Shown: positions 42,820 through 52,605 of the stretch, piece after piece
Layout: each line of letters opens with the position of its first letter
How positions within the stretch are numbered: position 1 is the stretch's first letter
Source of the DNA: an uncultured Candidatus Saccharibacteria bacterium
GTDB lineage: Bacteria > Patescibacteriota > Saccharimonadia > Saccharimonadales > Saccharimonadaceae
NCBI GenBank assembly: GCA_946222005.1
Contig: CAMIHP010000004.1
Coordinates: 49,023 to 113,022, forward strand
Length of the DNA: 64,000 nt
Direction: 5' to 3'
The notes under the pieces: model-generated
The model's database searches: none
Told to the model about the DNA's origin: nothing
Seen by the model: only the letters and a program-made list of their open reading frames with translations
Position numbers and translations under genes: made by a program

Positions 42820-44973
42820 CTAATCGGATACCTCAGGGCTAAAGGTGACTCGCCCGTCAGCTGCCCTCGCTACCACCGTCATACCTTCGTGAATGCGCCC
42901 ATCGATAAGCTCCAGCGCCAGCGGGTCAAGAATACGCTTTTGCACCAAACGCTTAAGCGGCCGAGCACCAAAGCTCGGGTCGTAGCCATCCCGCGCCAGC
43001 ATGTCGCGGACGCTCTCGTCAAACTCCAGCGTGATATCGCGGCTGTCTTTGACTTGGCGGGCAACACGCTCGAGCTGCACGTCAACGATGGCTCGCATGG
43101 CTTGCTCGTGAATACGGTCGAAGATCACGATATCGTCGATGCGGTTGAGGAATTCTGGGCGGAAGTGACGGCGCAGTACCTCGAGCATTTTATTGTCCAG
43201 CACAGACAGGTCACTACCGCTAAAGTCCATAATCATCTGCGAGCCGACATTGCTCGTCATGATAATAATGGTGTTACTAAAGTCGATCGTCCGGCCTTGG
43301 CCATCAGTCAGACGACCATCGTCTAATACCTGTAAGAGCACATTAAAGACGTCGGGGTGGGCCTTCTCGATTTCGTCAAATAGCACCACGCTGTAGGGGC
43401 GGCGGCGCACCGCTTCGGTCAGTTGGCCGCCTTGGTCGTAGCCGACGTAGCCTGGTGGCGAGCCAATCAGGCGGGCGACGGCGTGGCGCTCCATGTATTC
43501 ACTCATATCGATGCGGATCATGGCGTGCTCATCGTCGAATAATTCGCGGCACAGGCTGCGGGCTACCTCTGTTTTGCCCACCCCGGTTGGGCCAAGGAAG
43601 AGGAAGGAGCCAATTGGCCGATTGGTATCACTGAGCCCAGCGCGTGAACGGCGAATGGCGCTCGCCACAGCGGCCACGGCGCGGTCTTGGCCAATAACCT
43701 GGCGGCCGATTGAGTCTTCAAGTTTGGTTAATTTACTCGATTCGCTTTCCATCAGCCGCTCGACGGGAATACCCGTCCAGCGCGCCACCACACTAGCGAT
43801 ATCATCGGGCGTGACTTCTTCGCGAAGTAAGCGGTCGGCCGGTGGGATGGCGGCTAGCTCCTGGCGAGCGCTCGCTAGCTTTTTCTCCAGCTCTGGCATA
43901 TCGCCGTATTTAATGCGGCTGGCGGTGGCGAGATCCGCATCGCGTTCAGCGATTTCTAGTTGTGAGCGCAGACTGTCCATTTTTTCGGCAGCGGTGTTGA
44001 CCGTCTGGAGGATGTCCTTTTCGTGCTGCCATTTGCTGTCAATCGCTTTGGCCTGAGCCCGGAGGTCAGCAATCTGCTGCTTAATTTCCTCTTTGCGGGC
44101 CTTGGCGTGGTCGGATTTATCTTTTTTGAGCGCGGCCTCTTCAATCTCCAGCTGCAAGCGGCGGTTATTGAGCCGATCGAGACTAATCGGCACGCTCTCC
44201 AGCTGCATCTTGAGAGCGCTGGTCGCTTCGTCCAGGAGATCGACCGCCTTATCTGGCAAAAAGCGATCAGGTAAGTAACGAGTAGAGAGCCGCGCCGCCG
44301 CTACAATTGCATCATCAGCAATCTTGACGCCGTGGTGGACTTCGTACTTTTCCTTGAGGCCGCGCAAGATAGCGATGGTGTCGTCAAAGCTTGGTTCACC
44401 GACATAGACTGGCTGAAAGCGCCGTTCCAGCGCCGCGTCTTTTTCAACATGCTGGCGGTACTCAGCCAGCGTGGTGGCACCAATCATATGGAGTTTACCG
44501 CGTGCCAGGGCAGGCTTGAGCATATTGCCGGCGTCCATACTGCCTTCGCCTTTGCCAGCGCCGACCATGGTGTGAATTTCATCGACGAAGAGGATGATCT
44601 CGCCGGCAGCCTCCTCAACCTCTTTGAGTACGCCTTTGAGGCGCTCTTCAAACTGGCCACGGAAGCTGGCGCCTGCCAGTAAGCTGGAGATCTCCAAGCT
44701 AATCAGCCGCTTATCCTTCAGTGACGCCGGTACGTTGCCCTTAACAATGCGCTGCGCCAAGGCCTCGACGATGGCCGTTTTGCCCACACCCGGCTCACCG
44801 ATCAGCACGGGGTTATTCTTGGTACGCCGGCTGAGGATCTGCATGGTACGGCGAATCTCTTCATCCCGGCCGATCACCGGGTCGAGCTTGCCCTCGCGCG
44901 CTAGAGCGGTGAGGTCGGTGCCAAATTGCTCGAGAGGCTTTTGGTTATCTTGTTGGTTCATGTTTGGTGGCAT
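42820..44973 (-). CDS. clpB: Chaperone ATPase ClpB lacking the N-terminal domain
   Basis: Hsp100 disaggregase that threads aggregated proteins with two ATPase rings. 717 residues. The first ATPase domain has GEPGVGKT and [12 protein letters not shown]; the long coiled-coil M domain follows ([47 protein letters not shown]); the second ATPase domain has [25 protein letters not shown] and [27 protein letters not shown]. The usual N domain (about 150 residues with two Clp-N repeats) is missing: the protein starts at [29 protein letters not shown]. The start is set by AAGGAGGG 4 nt before the ATG. A CIRCE operator upstream indicates HrcA heat-shock control. Confidence 0.95.
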   Translation of the reverse strand: MPPNMNQQDNQKPLEQFGTDLTALAREGKLDPVIGRDEEIRRTMQILSRRTKNNPVLIGEPGVGKTAIVEALAQRIVKGNVPASLKDKRLISLEISSLLAGASFRGQFEERLKGVLKEVEEAAGEIILFVDEIHTMVGAGKGEGSMDAGNMLKPALARGKLHMIGATTLAEYRQHVEKDAALERRFQPVYVGEPSFDDTIAILRGLKEKYEVHHGVKIADDAIVAAARLSTRYLPDRFLPDKAVDLLDEATSALKMQLESVPISLDRLNNRRLQLEIEEAALKKDKSDHAKARKEEIKQQIADLRAQAKAIDSKWQHEKDILQTVNTAAEKMDSLRSQLEIAERDADLATASRIKYGDMPELEKKLASARQELAAIPPADRLLREEVTPDDIASVVARWTGIPVERLMESESSKLTKLEDSIGRQVIGQDRAVAAVASAIRRSRAGLSDTNRPIGSFLFLGPTGVGKTEVARSLCRELFDDEHAMIRIDMSEYMERHAVARLIGSPPGYVGYDQGGQLTEAVRRRPYSVVLFDEIEKAHPDVFNVLLQVLDDGRLTDGQGRTIDFSNTIIIMTSNVGSQMIMDFSGSDLSVLDNKMLEVLRRHFRPEFLNRIDDIVIFDRIHEQAMRAIVDVQLERVARQVKDSRDITLEFDESVRDMLARDGYDPSFGARPLKRLVQKRILDPLALELIDGRIHEGMTVVARAADGRVTFSPEVSD

Positions 44974-45075
44974 ATATCCCTCCTTGTAGTTGTATAGTGC
45001 GGGCAACAGAACGCCCGGTGAATTACTTAAAAACGAGTAGCCGATCGCGCTGGGCATCAGGCGCACGGCCTATTG

Positions 45076-45113
45076 GTATAGTAACAAATTAGCACTCTCG
45101 GTGCAAAAGTGCT
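45076..45113 (-). promoter_or_regulatory. CIRCE operator and promoter of clpB
   Basis: TTAGCACTC, nine bases, then AAGTGCTAA (45087-45113) matches the HrcA operator CIRCE (TTAGCACTC-N9-GAGTGCTAA) with one mismatch. On the minus strand a -35 box TTGCAC lies inside it and, 17 nt later, a -10 box TACTAT (45076-45081), so HrcA binding would block polymerase. The transcript would carry a leader of about 95 nt before clpB. Confidence 0.9.
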
Positions 45114-45291
45114 AACTAACGCGAATTTTGATAGGTACACGTGACTTGCTTAGCACTGCATTCTTGGCGTCAGGTGCGTATACTCATAAGAGTAATATAA
45201 GACATTGATGTTTCGGCAGCTCACCCCTCTGAGTGAGATCAAAAGGATATAGCAGCAATCAGTCTCCATTCTTTTGTGTATAATAGACGCC

Positions 45292-45792
45292 ATGGCAAAC
45301 ATATATTTTACTCGGGCAATTCAGCCAGAGAATAATCAACCCCATTTCTTAGCCAAAGCACTCATTGTTGATGCGACTGGCAAAATTCTCGTCCTTGAGC
45401 GCAGTAATACACATCCGCTCTTTCCGCACGGTGTCGACCTGCCTGGTGGCATAGTTGAGCCTGGCGAGACACCGCTAGAGGCAGCACGACGGGAGATAGA
45501 AGAAGAGACCGGCCTAGGCTTTGTGCCGAGCCAGCTGAGTGTGGCCTTCGAACACGTACTGCCACACCCTGATGGCCAGCGGCTGAGCTATATGTGCTAT
45601 GCGGCACTGGTTGATGGCGATGCGCCAGAAATTACCCTCAGCTGGGAGCACAGTAGCTACCAATGGCTCACACCAGATGAGCTTATGCAGCAGCCTATCA
45701 CGCCACGGACTGACTATCCCTTTGCGGCAGCCGTGCACTATATCAGCTCATTGCGGCAGTATCTGCAACAGGAGCGGCCAGAGCTGCTGTAG
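45292..45792 (+). CDS. NUDIX hydrolase
   Basis: 166-residue NUDIX protein that probably hydrolyses a nucleoside diphosphate linked to another group. The NUDIX box GGIVEPGETPLEAARREIEEETGLGF fits GX5EX7REUXEEXGU exactly, with all metal-binding Glu residues. LIVDATGKILVLERS before it and SYMCYAALVDGD after it fit the fold. TATAAT lies 7 nt before the ATG at 45292 (MANIYF); an in-frame start six codons upstream overlaps the -10 box. Substrate not predictable; it could be a housecleaning enzyme. Confidence 0.9.
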   Translation: MANIYFTRAIQPENNQPHFLAKALIVDATGKILVLERSNTHPLFPHGVDLPGGIVEPGETPLEAARREIEEETGLGFVPSQLSVAFEHVLPHPDGQRLSYMCYAALVDGDAPEITLSWEHSSYQWLTPDELMQQPITPRTDYPFAAAVHYISSLRQYLQQERPELL

Positions 45793-45928
45793 CCTGTAAT
45801 GATTGAGAGACACGCAGCAGCGCGATAATTTCGCTCGTACCTCAGCTTCGTCTGTTGGATAAAATAACAGAGGTGTGGGCTTTGAGTGTTAAGCAATGAC
45901 AATAAATCAGTAACAACGAAGGAGTAAT

Positions 45929-46588
45929 ATGGAACGAACAAAAAATGACAAACCTGCTATTGCCGTCGACCTTGATGATGTCGTCTTTCCGTGTGCTGAA
46001 GGGCTAGTGGCGGCATATAACGAGCATTACGGTACCAACTTTCGGCCTGATATACCACAGACGACGTGGGATGTATCGCCAGAGGAAGTGCAGGAGCGAT
46101 TTAATGGGCTGCAATTGGGGACGACACCAGGCATGGCGAAGCCTGGTTGGTTTGAGGAGATGCAAGTCCCAGACATAGAGACAATCGAGGCGTTGCGAAG
46201 ACTAGCAGTCGGGTATCGACTCTATGCAGTCTCGGCTCGGCACTATGGCCTGGCAGATGTGACAAAGCAGAGCATCGAAAAGTATTTGCCTGGTGTCTTT
46301 GAGCAGGTTATTTTGACGCAGCGGCCAGTCGAAACCGAGGACGGCATTAAGATAATGACTAACTCAAAGACAGAAACATACCGGCAGCATAATATGGAGG
46401 TTGCAATTGATGACTCGCCACATCATCTTGAGCGTGGCCTCGCAGGAGATGATGCACCGCTTGGCTTGGCAATTTTATTTGGCGAACGGCCATGGCATCC
46501 CGGCGCTACGATCGACGATCCGCGCGCTATTGAGTGCCGCACCTGGGCGGAGGCGGAAGAGGCCATTGCTCGGTATTTCGCTCGGTAA
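45929..46588 (+). CDS. HAD-superfamily phosphatase, 5'-nucleotidase-like
   Basis: 219 residues of the haloacid dehalogenase superfamily. Motif I is AVDLDDVVFP (nucleophile and acid Asp), motif II VSARHYG, motif III Lys in NSKTETYRQHN, motif IV AIDDSPHHL. A helical cap lies between motifs I and II (ETIEALRRLAVGY precedes motif II). The arrangement resembles 5'(3')-deoxyribonucleotidase-type NT5C proteins. GAAGGAG precedes the ATG. It probably dephosphorylates a nucleotide or other small metabolite; the substrate is not fixed by sequence. Confidence 0.82.
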   Translation: MERTKNDKPAIAVDLDDVVFPCAEGLVAAYNEHYGTNFRPDIPQTTWDVSPEEVQERFNGLQLGTTPGMAKPGWFEEMQVPDIETIEALRRLAVGYRLYAVSARHYGLADVTKQSIEKYLPGVFEQVILTQRPVETEDGIKIMTNSKTETYRQHNMEVAIDDSPHHLERGLAGDDAPLGLAILFGERPWHPGATIDDPRAIECRTWAEAEEAIARYFAR

Positions 46589-46669
46589 ATTTGAGTGAGA
46601 AACATCTGGCTCTGGATAATACACTGATTGGCTTGCAATCTGTATGTAGGGTGGGCTACTATATTTTCT

Positions 46670-47410
46670 ATGAATCTAACGATGAAACTAACGAGACTCT
46701 TGAGAGTTCTCTGGCCAGTACTACTCTGCGCGGTGGTGTGGCAGCTGCTGCAGTTTGCCCCAGCAGATCAGTGGTGGTGGCTGCAAAAAGCAATGAGCCC
46801 ACTCACAACGATGATGATTTTTCTTGCAGTTTGGCGCTATAGCGATCGGCAGCAGCCAACGACGTGGCTCCTTCTCGTAGCACTTGTGCTGTTTGCTGTG
46901 GCCGACTCGCTGGTGGCGTTCTTGCCCTTCTCGCATCTCATCGTTGGGCTGGGGGTGTCTTTGCTGGCGTATCTGGTGCTCTGTGTTATAAATTTGTGGC
47001 GCCTCATCTTTGCCCTTGCGAAGGGAGCTGCCAGGCGCATAAATTGGGGATTGCTGCTAGCTACCTTCATGGGCAATGCAATAATGGTATATTCGACACT
47101 GCACAACGTGTTGCCGCGTGTAGAAAGCCCGCTCCTTGCTGGAGCAATAAAAGTGTATGCTGCTGTACTTATGGTGCTGATGACGAGTGGGGCAGCGGCA
47201 GCTCTGACAGACTATCGGCTGCGGTGGAGCGTGGGCAGTTGCAATGTGACAATACTTGCCGCCTCGGAGTCGGCCCTTGCGCTGCAGCTCTTTGGTAAAG
47301 CATCTGAGGCATGGGTTATCTACAGTATTATGCCATTGTATTGGTGTGGCCTCGTCTCCTATGTTGCGGCAAGCCGACCAAAGAAGGAGCGGCTTACATC
47401 GCGAGTGTAG
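46670..47410 (+). CDS. Polytopic membrane protein, YhhN/TMEM86-like
   Basis: 246 residues with about eight membrane helices and very short loops (LLRVLWPVLLCAVVWQLLQF, LTTMMIFLAVWRYS, TTWLLLVALVLFAVADSLVAFLPFSHLIVGLGVSLLAYLVLCVINLW and so on). Size, helix number and the AVADSLV-FLPF stretch fit YhhN/TMEM86 proteins, which include lysoplasmalogenases, but the fit is moderate. TTGCAA and TACTAT with 18-nt spacing lie 7 nt before the ATG at 46670; an in-frame start at 46628 would precede the promoter and is rejected. Confidence 0.68.
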   Translation: MNLTMKLTRLLRVLWPVLLCAVVWQLLQFAPADQWWWLQKAMSPLTTMMIFLAVWRYSDRQQPTTWLLLVALVLFAVADSLVAFLPFSHLIVGLGVSLLAYLVLCVINLWRLIFALAKGAARRINWGLLLATFMGNAIMVYSTLHNVLPRVESPLLAGAIKVYAAVLMVLMTSGAAAALTDYRLRWSVGSCNVTILAASESALALQLFGKASEAWVIYSIMPLYWCGLVSYVAASRPKKERLTSRV

Positions 47411-47466
47411 CACCCTAAAAGATGCGGGGAGGCTCAGTTGGCCGTCTAGTATCTCACCATTATACA

Positions 47467-47475
47467 TGCTACAAT
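47467..47475 (+). promoter_or_regulatory. Extended -10 box of uvrA
   Basis: TGCTACAAT ends 8 nt before the uvrA ATG with no ribosome-binding site between. Confidence 0.6.
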
Positions 47476-47483
47476 AAGACGAT

Positions 47484-50318
47484 ATGTCGGAGCAGATACG
47501 GATTATTGGGGCGCGCCAGAATAACCTCAAAGATGTCAGCGTAACCATTCCACGCGATCAGTTTGTGGTGGTAACGGGCCTGAGTGGTAGTGGTAAGTCG
47601 AGTCTCGTCTTTGATACGATCTACGCTGAGGGGCAGCGCCGCTATGTGGAGAGTTTAAGCAGCTATGCACGGCAGTTTCTTGGTATTATGGATAAACCCG
47701 ACGTTGACTCCATTGATGGCCTGAGCCCCAGTATTAGCATCGACCAAAAGTCGACAAGTCGCAACCCGCGCTCCACTGTCGCTACAGTGACGGAGATCTA
47801 CGATTATTTACGCCTGCTCTTTGCTCGGGTGGGGGTGCCGCATTGCCCAGCTCTTATGCCCGATGGCACGCGCTGTGGCAAGCCTGTCCAGCGCCGGACA
47901 GCTCAGTCTATTATCGACGAAATTATGAAACTTCCTGAGGGGAGCAAACTTATGTTACTGGCACCGATCGTGAGCCAAAAGAAAGGGGAATTTGCCCACA
48001 TCCCCGAGCAGTACATGCGCAGTGGCTTTGCGCGGGCCCGGGTGGATGGCGTGGTGTATGCGCTCGATGAGTTCCCAGAGCTACAGAAGAGCTACAAGCA
48101 TGATATTGAGCTGGTGGTCGATCGTGTTGTGATGGCACCAACGATGATGAGTCGCATCTCGCAGTCGGTTGAGCAAGCGCTGGAGCTTGCCAGCGGGGTT
48201 GTGCAGGTGCTGGATGCCACGAGTGGCAAGATCACCACCTATAGCCAGCGCTATGCCTGTATGGATCACCCAGGCGAGGATATCCCCGAGCTCGAGCCGC
48301 GGCTCTTTAGCTTCAACGCGCCGCAGGGGGCGTGCCCAGTCTGCACGGGCCTCGGTACACGTCTGGAGGTTGACCCGGAGCTCATCCTTAACCCCAATCT
48401 GACGATTGCCGAGGGAGCAATCCGCCCCTTCAACCGCTTCAATGCCGAAGCATGGTACATGAAGCGTCTCGCCGCGGTAGCTGAGGAGCACGGCTTTAGC
48501 TTGCACGTGCCCGTCAAGGAGCTAAGTGATGATGTTGTGCAGAAAGTGCTGTACGGCACAGGCAAGCAAAAATATCGCATTCACCTCAGCGGTAATCGCT
48601 ATTACGATTCGACCTACGAAGGGGTTATCCCTAATCTTGAGCGTCGCCATCGCGAGACCGATAGTGAGTTTATGCGCAAAGATATCGAGCGCTTCATGCG
48701 AGAGCGTAAGTGTACGGCCTGCAAGGGTGCGCGGCTCAAACCAGTGGTGCTGGCAGTGACAGTCAATGGCCTCTCCATTATGGATATTTGCAATCTGGAC
48801 GTCGCCAATGCGCTGGATATGATAGGCCAGCTGGAATTTACTGCGGAACAGCAGCACATCGTTAAGCTTGTTGTCAAAGAAATCATGGCGCGGCTGGGCT
48901 TTATGAACAATGTCGGGCTCAGCTACCTCGAGCTGGGGCGAGCAGCCAACACGCTCAGTGGTGGTGAGGCGCAGCGTATCCGTCTCGCGACGCAGATCGG
49001 TAGTGGCCTGCAGGGGGTGCTGTATGTGTTGGATGAGCCATCGATTGGCCTGCACCAGCGTGATAACGATCGCCTCATCCAGACGCTCAAGAATCTACGC
49101 GACCTAGGTAATACTGTGCTTGTGGTAGAACACGACGAAGATACAATTGCGGCGGCTGACTATCTCGTAGATGTTGGGCCAGGTGCTGGTGTACACGGTG
49201 GGGAGATCGTGGCATACGGCACGCCAGCAGAGGTAGCACGCATGCCACAAAGCATCACTGGTCGATATCTGTCTGGTGCGGAGAAGATCCCAGTGCCAGC
49301 CCAGCGTCGTCCGATTGAGCAGGGCCGTGCACTAATAATCCGCGGAGCGCGCGAGAATAATCTCAAGAATATCGACGTCACTATCCCGCTTGGTGTCCTC
49401 ACGCTGGTGACAGGGGTGAGTGGCAGTGGTAAGTCGACGCTTGTCAATAGCATTCTCGCGAGCGAGCTCACTACCCGTTTACATCGCGCCCAAGCAGTGC
49501 CAGGTGCACACGATGCAATCGATGGGGTGGAGCAGCTCGATAAAGCAATTGTCATCGACCAGTCGGCAATTGGTCGCACTCCGCGCTCCAACCCTGCTAC
49601 CTATACCGGTGTCTTTACACAGATTCGCGAGCTTTTTGCGGGCACGCCTGAGGCGAATATCCGCGGTTACAAGCCAGGGCGCTTTAGCTTCAACGTTAAA
49701 GGCGGGCGCTGCGAGCATTGTCAGGGCGATGGCGTTATTAAGATTGAGATGCACTTCTTGCCGGATGTCTATATTCAATGCCCTGAGTGTCATGGTAAAC
49801 GCTATAATCGTGAGGCGCTTGAGATCACCTACAAAGGTAAGACGATTAGCGATGTCCTGGATATGACGGTCGAGCAAGCCTGTGAGTTCTTCGCTAATAT
49901 TCCTGCAATTGCTCGCAAGTTGACGACGATCAACGAAGTGGGCCTTGGCTATATCAAGCTCGGCCAGCCCGCCACGACCTTTAGTGGTGGCGAGGCGCAG
50001 CGTATCAAACTTGCTACTGAGCTGAGTCGGCGCACAACTGGCAAGACACTCTATATTCTCGATGAGCCGACCACTGGCCTGCACACGGCTGACGTCAAGA
50101 AGCTACTCGAAATTCTCCAGCGCCTCGTAGCGGGCGGCAACAGTATGGTTATCATTGAGCATAATCTTGAGGTTATTAAATGCGCTGACCATATCATTGA
50201 CATGGGCCCCGAAGGCGGGCAGGGTGGCGGCACCGTCATCGCCAGTGGTACACCCGAGGAAGTCGCACATAACCCAGCATCGTTTACGGGGAAGTATTTG
50301 CGGCCACTGTTGGGCTAA
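47484..50318 (+). CDS. uvrA: Excinuclease ABC subunit A
   Basis: UvrA scans DNA for lesions and loads UvrB in nucleotide excision repair. 944 residues, normal length. The two ABC modules each have a Walker A (GLSGSGKSSL near residue 33 and GVSGSGKSTL near 650) and a signature (NTLSGGEAQRIRLATQIG and TTFSGGEAQRIKLATELS), with Walker B VLDEPSIGLH and ILDEPTTGLH. Zinc sites are at CPVCTGLG, CTACKGARL and CEHCQGDGVIKIEMHFLPDVYIQCPECHGKR, and the first module has the UvrB-binding and insertion regions. It has its own extended -10 box. No damage-box operator was identified. Confidence 0.97.
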   Translation: MSEQIRIIGARQNNLKDVSVTIPRDQFVVVTGLSGSGKSSLVFDTIYAEGQRRYVESLSSYARQFLGIMDKPDVDSIDGLSPSISIDQKSTSRNPRSTVATVTEIYDYLRLLFARVGVPHCPALMPDGTRCGKPVQRRTAQSIIDEIMKLPEGSKLMLLAPIVSQKKGEFAHIPEQYMRSGFARARVDGVVYALDEFPELQKSYKHDIELVVDRVVMAPTMMSRISQSVEQALELASGVVQVLDATSGKITTYSQRYACMDHPGEDIPELEPRLFSFNAPQGACPVCTGLGTRLEVDPELILNPNLTIAEGAIRPFNRFNAEAWYMKRLAAVAEEHGFSLHVPVKELSDDVVQKVLYGTGKQKYRIHLSGNRYYDSTYEGVIPNLERRHRETDSEFMRKDIERFMRERKCTACKGARLKPVVLAVTVNGLSIMDICNLDVANALDMIGQLEFTAEQQHIVKLVVKEIMARLGFMNNVGLSYLELGRAANTLSGGEAQRIRLATQIGSGLQGVLYVLDEPSIGLHQRDNDRLIQTLKNLRDLGNTVLVVEHDEDTIAAADYLVDVGPGAGVHGGEIVAYGTPAEVARMPQSITGRYLSGAEKIPVPAQRRPIEQGRALIIRGARENNLKNIDVTIPLGVLTLVTGVSGSGKSTLVNSILASELTTRLHRAQAVPGAHDAIDGVEQLDKAIVIDQSAIGRTPRSNPATYTGVFTQIRELFAGTPEANIRGYKPGRFSFNVKGGRCEHCQGDGVIKIEMHFLPDVYIQCPECHGKRYNREALEITYKGKTISDVLDMTVEQACEFFANIPAIARKLTTINEVGLGYIKLGQPATTFSGGEAQRIKLATELSRRTTGKTLYILDEPTTGLHTADVKKLLEILQRLVAGGNSMVIIEHNLEVIKCADHIIDMGPEGGQGGGTVIASGTPEEVAHNPASFTGKYLRPLLG

Positions 50319-50353
50319 TAGTACTATGTCAAAACCAAGGCAAAATATCCAAC

Positions 50354-50884
50354 ATGAGATCAAAACAGTCACAACCTGATAGGCAATCATATCGCACTGC
50401 CATCCTCCGCTATGCCCAGCGCGATCAAGCGATGCGCCAGCAGTACTTGACTGGTGGCGGGGCGTGGGATGCATCGCTCGATGCTGACTCGACTGAATTT
50501 TTGCGTACGATTGTGGCGGCAATTGGCTGGCCAACACTACGGATGGTGGGCAGTAAGGCTTCGACCGCGGCATGGTTGTTACTACAGCATTCGCCAGATA
50601 TCGACTTTATGGAGCACTGCCTTGAGCTGATGAAGGCAGCGCCACATGGCGAGGTTGCGCTGCGCGATATAGCCTTCCTCGAAGATCGGGTGTGTTTGCT
50701 GCGTGGTCGGCCACAGATATATGGCTCGCAGTTTCAGGGGCGGGGTAAAGCCCTTCGTCTCTATCCAGTCCAAGATACTGAGCGGCTTGATGAGCGCCGT
50801 GCGGCGATGGGTCTGCCGCCATTTGCAGAGTACGAAAAGCAGATTCGTCAGATGTATGGTGATGAACCGCCGGCTGCCAGATAA
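50354..50884 (+). CDS. DUF6624-like protein
   Basis: 176 residues with the pattern I associate with DUF6624: STEFLRTIVAAIGWPTLRMVGSKASTAAWLLLQHSPDIDFMEHCLELMKAA, then FLEDRVCLLRGRPQIYGSQF and DERRAAMGLPPFAEYEKQI. Conserved Trp, Gln-His, Asp-Arg and Gln-x-YG-x-Q residues suggest a small enzyme or binding protein, but the family has no established function to my knowledge. It begins 36 nt after uvrA without a clear ribosome-binding site, so co-transcription with uvrA is possible. The start is uncertain. Confidence 0.75.
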   Translation: MRSKQSQPDRQSYRTAILRYAQRDQAMRQQYLTGGGAWDASLDADSTEFLRTIVAAIGWPTLRMVGSKASTAAWLLLQHSPDIDFMEHCLELMKAAPHGEVALRDIAFLEDRVCLLRGRPQIYGSQFQGRGKALRLYPVQDTERLDERRAAMGLPPFAEYEKQIRQMYGDEPPAAR

Positions 50885-50928
50885 GAGGTATAGGGCAAAA
50901 ATCTCGGATAGTCGAACAAGACAAAATA

Positions 50929-50959
50929 AAAAAGCCAGCTACTCATACGCTGACTTTTT
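50929..50959. terminator. Terminator between the DUF6624 and DedA genes
   Basis: AAAAAGCCAGC and GCTGACTTTTT form an 11-bp stem with one mismatch on the plus strand that becomes a G-U pair on the minus strand. It serves converging genes, probably best for dedA. Confidence 0.75.
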
Positions 50960-50995
50960 ACACAAATAGTGTGCTAAATAAAAATGCACTAAAGG

Positions 50996-51664
50996 TTATT
51001 TCTTTGTTCGCTTGCCTTTACTGAGCAGCACAGAGAGCTGATATTTGAGCTTATCACGAGTCGATTTTTGTTTGAGCGCATGGATAGCCATCGGCGCTAC
51101 AGAGATGAGGATGATAATAATTGCGGCGACCTCAATATTAACCCCAGCCCCAGTAAGGATTTCGCCTGCAAAGTAGCCAAGATAGGTGAATATGGCGGCC
51201 CATAGCGCACCACCGACGATGTTAAACAAGAGGAACGTATTGTAGTGCATCCTGCTCGCGCCAGCCACAATTGGGGCAAAGGTGCGCACGATGGGCACAA
51301 AGCGTGCCAGCACAATCGTGAGTGAGCCATGCTTTTGGTAGAATTGCTCGGCCTGCTCGAGATATTTTTTCTTAAAAAAGCGTGAGTTGGGCTTGAGAAA
51401 AAGCTTGCGCCCGACTTTGTGGCCAAAGGCATAGCCAGTGCTGTCGCCCAGGATTGCCATAAGAGCGATCGCTGCAACGAAGAGGTGAATATTGAGTGGG
51501 TGGCCAAACAGACGAAGGATCTCTTGATTCACCATATAGCCTGCCGTAAAGAGGAGACTATCCCCTGGCAAGACAAAGCCAATCAAGAGGCCAGACTCTG
51601 CATAGACAACGAGCAAAACCGCGGCAATGCCGAGGCCAGTAATTGCATGTATAAGTGATTCCAT
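50996..51664 (-). CDS. DedA-family membrane protein
   Basis: 222 residues with about five to six membrane helices and a Lys/Arg-rich tail (KQKSTRDKLKYQL, KGKRTKK). Hallmarks are the re-entrant first motif (ESGLLIGFVLPGDSLLFTAGY), GDSTGYAFGHKVGRKLF and RFVPIVRTFAPIVAGASRMHY. Members of this superfamily include flippases for undecaprenyl phosphate or phosphatidylethanolamine, and mutants have membrane and division defects. The key acidic and Arg residues are kept. On the minus strand an extended -10 box TGGTATACT ends 8 nt before the ATG. It stands divergent from the bL25 gene. Confidence 0.9.
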   Translation of the reverse strand: MESLIHAITGLGIAAVLLVVYAESGLLIGFVLPGDSLLFTAGYMVNQEILRLFGHPLNIHLFVAAIALMAILGDSTGYAFGHKVGRKLFLKPNSRFFKKKYLEQAEQFYQKHGSLTIVLARFVPIVRTFAPIVAGASRMHYNTFLLFNIVGGALWAAIFTYLGYFAGEILTGAGVNIEVAAIIIILISVAPMAIHALKQKSTRDKLKYQLSVLLSKGKRTKK

Positions 51665-51672
51665 TGCGCTTT

Positions 51673-51681
51673 AGTATACCA
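51673..51681 (-). promoter_or_regulatory. Extended -10 box of the DedA gene
   Basis: Minus-strand TGGTATACT ends 8 nt before the ATG at 51664. Confidence 0.6.
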
Positions 51682-51793
51682 TACTTTGCTCAGGGAAGGG
51701 AGCTTTCTGCCGCTTTTAGCCCGCGCAGCACAAAAATGCTATACTAAAGAGGCAATATTACTTAACTCCGGAAACATATCCGAAAGGAGAACT

Positions 51794-52492
51794 ATGGGAG
51801 ATAAGATAACACTAAGGATCGAGACACGATCAATTCACGGTAAGAAAGTTCGCCAATTGCGCCGCCAGGGCATAACGCCAGCGGTGGTGTATGGTGCTGG
51901 TATGGATGCTGCTGATGTGCAGGCACCAAGTAGAGAGGTGGCAAAGGTTGTCGCAGCAGCTGGCCGCCACACACCAATTCATTTGACAGGGGTTAAGCGG
52001 CGCATTGCGCTTATCAAAAGTATCGATTACGACCCAACGCGAGTGGGTGTGATTCGCCACATTGCCCTGCATGCGGTGCGTGCAGACGAGCCAGTTACGG
52101 CAGAGGTGCCGGTGCGCCTCATTGGTATGGGTGAGTCTGAAGCTGAGAAGAATGGACTAGTCGTGCTGCAGGCAATTGAGAAGGTTGAAGTGAAGGCCTT
52201 GCCAATGGACTTACCTGAAACGCTTGATGTTTCGGTGCTTGGCCTAGCTAGTGAGGGTGACCGCGTGACAGTGGGCGACATTACACTACCTGAGGGTGTT
52301 GAACTGGTCGAGCATGACGATGGCCGTGAGGGTACTGCCGATGATGACGTGACGGTGAAGGATCTCGTCATTGCGAGTGCCTATGAGCCAAGTGCACTTG
52401 CTGCTGCCAATGAGGTCGCCGCTGGTACCGCCGAAAACGCAGATGCGGAGGACGTTGCAGCCGAGCAGGGTAGCGACGATGATGCAGCATAG
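51794..52492 (+). CDS. rplY: 50S ribosomal protein bL25, long Ctc form
   Basis: 5S rRNA-binding protein of the large subunit. 232 residues: an N-terminal L25 domain (ITLRIETRSIHGKKVRQLRRQGITPAVVYGAG; VKRRIALIKSIDYDP) and a C-terminal TL5/Ctc beta domain (EPVTAEVPVRLIGMGESEAEKNGLVVLQAIEKVEVKALPMDLPETLDVSV), then an acidic Ala/Asp/Glu tail. The ATG is set by AAAGGAG 6 nt upstream; the open frame continues another 36 codons, but these lie over the promoter (TGCTATACT ending near 51744). Unlike most neighbours it has an ordinary leader of about 45 nt, room for translational control. Confidence 0.93.
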   Translation: MGDKITLRIETRSIHGKKVRQLRRQGITPAVVYGAGMDAADVQAPSREVAKVVAAAGRHTPIHLTGVKRRIALIKSIDYDPTRVGVIRHIALHAVRADEPVTAEVPVRLIGMGESEAEKNGLVVLQAIEKVEVKALPMDLPETLDVSVLGLASEGDRVTVGDITLPEGVELVEHDDGREGTADDDVTVKDLVIASAYEPSALAAANEVAAGTAENADAEDVAAEQGSDDDAA

Positions 52493-52546
52493 CACTTAGC
52501 GAGTGATCTTCAATCAAGTAAGCACTTACAAGAGCGATCAATCATA

Positions 52547-52576
52547 AAGAAACCAGTCATGTGAGGCTGGTTTCTT
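52547..52576 (+). terminator. Terminator of rplY
   Basis: AAGAAACCAG and CTGGTTTCTT form a 10-bp stem with a 10-nt loop between rplY and the convergent SDR gene. Confidence 0.8.
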
Positions 52577-52605
52577 ATGCTATGCCGGCCGTAATTATGC
52601 AGCCG

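Noticed and set aside
45800..45900. Weak inverted repeat (ACCTC...GAGGT, CTGTT...AACAG) after the NUDIX gene
   Set aside because: No T run follows on either strand, so a terminator call is not supported.
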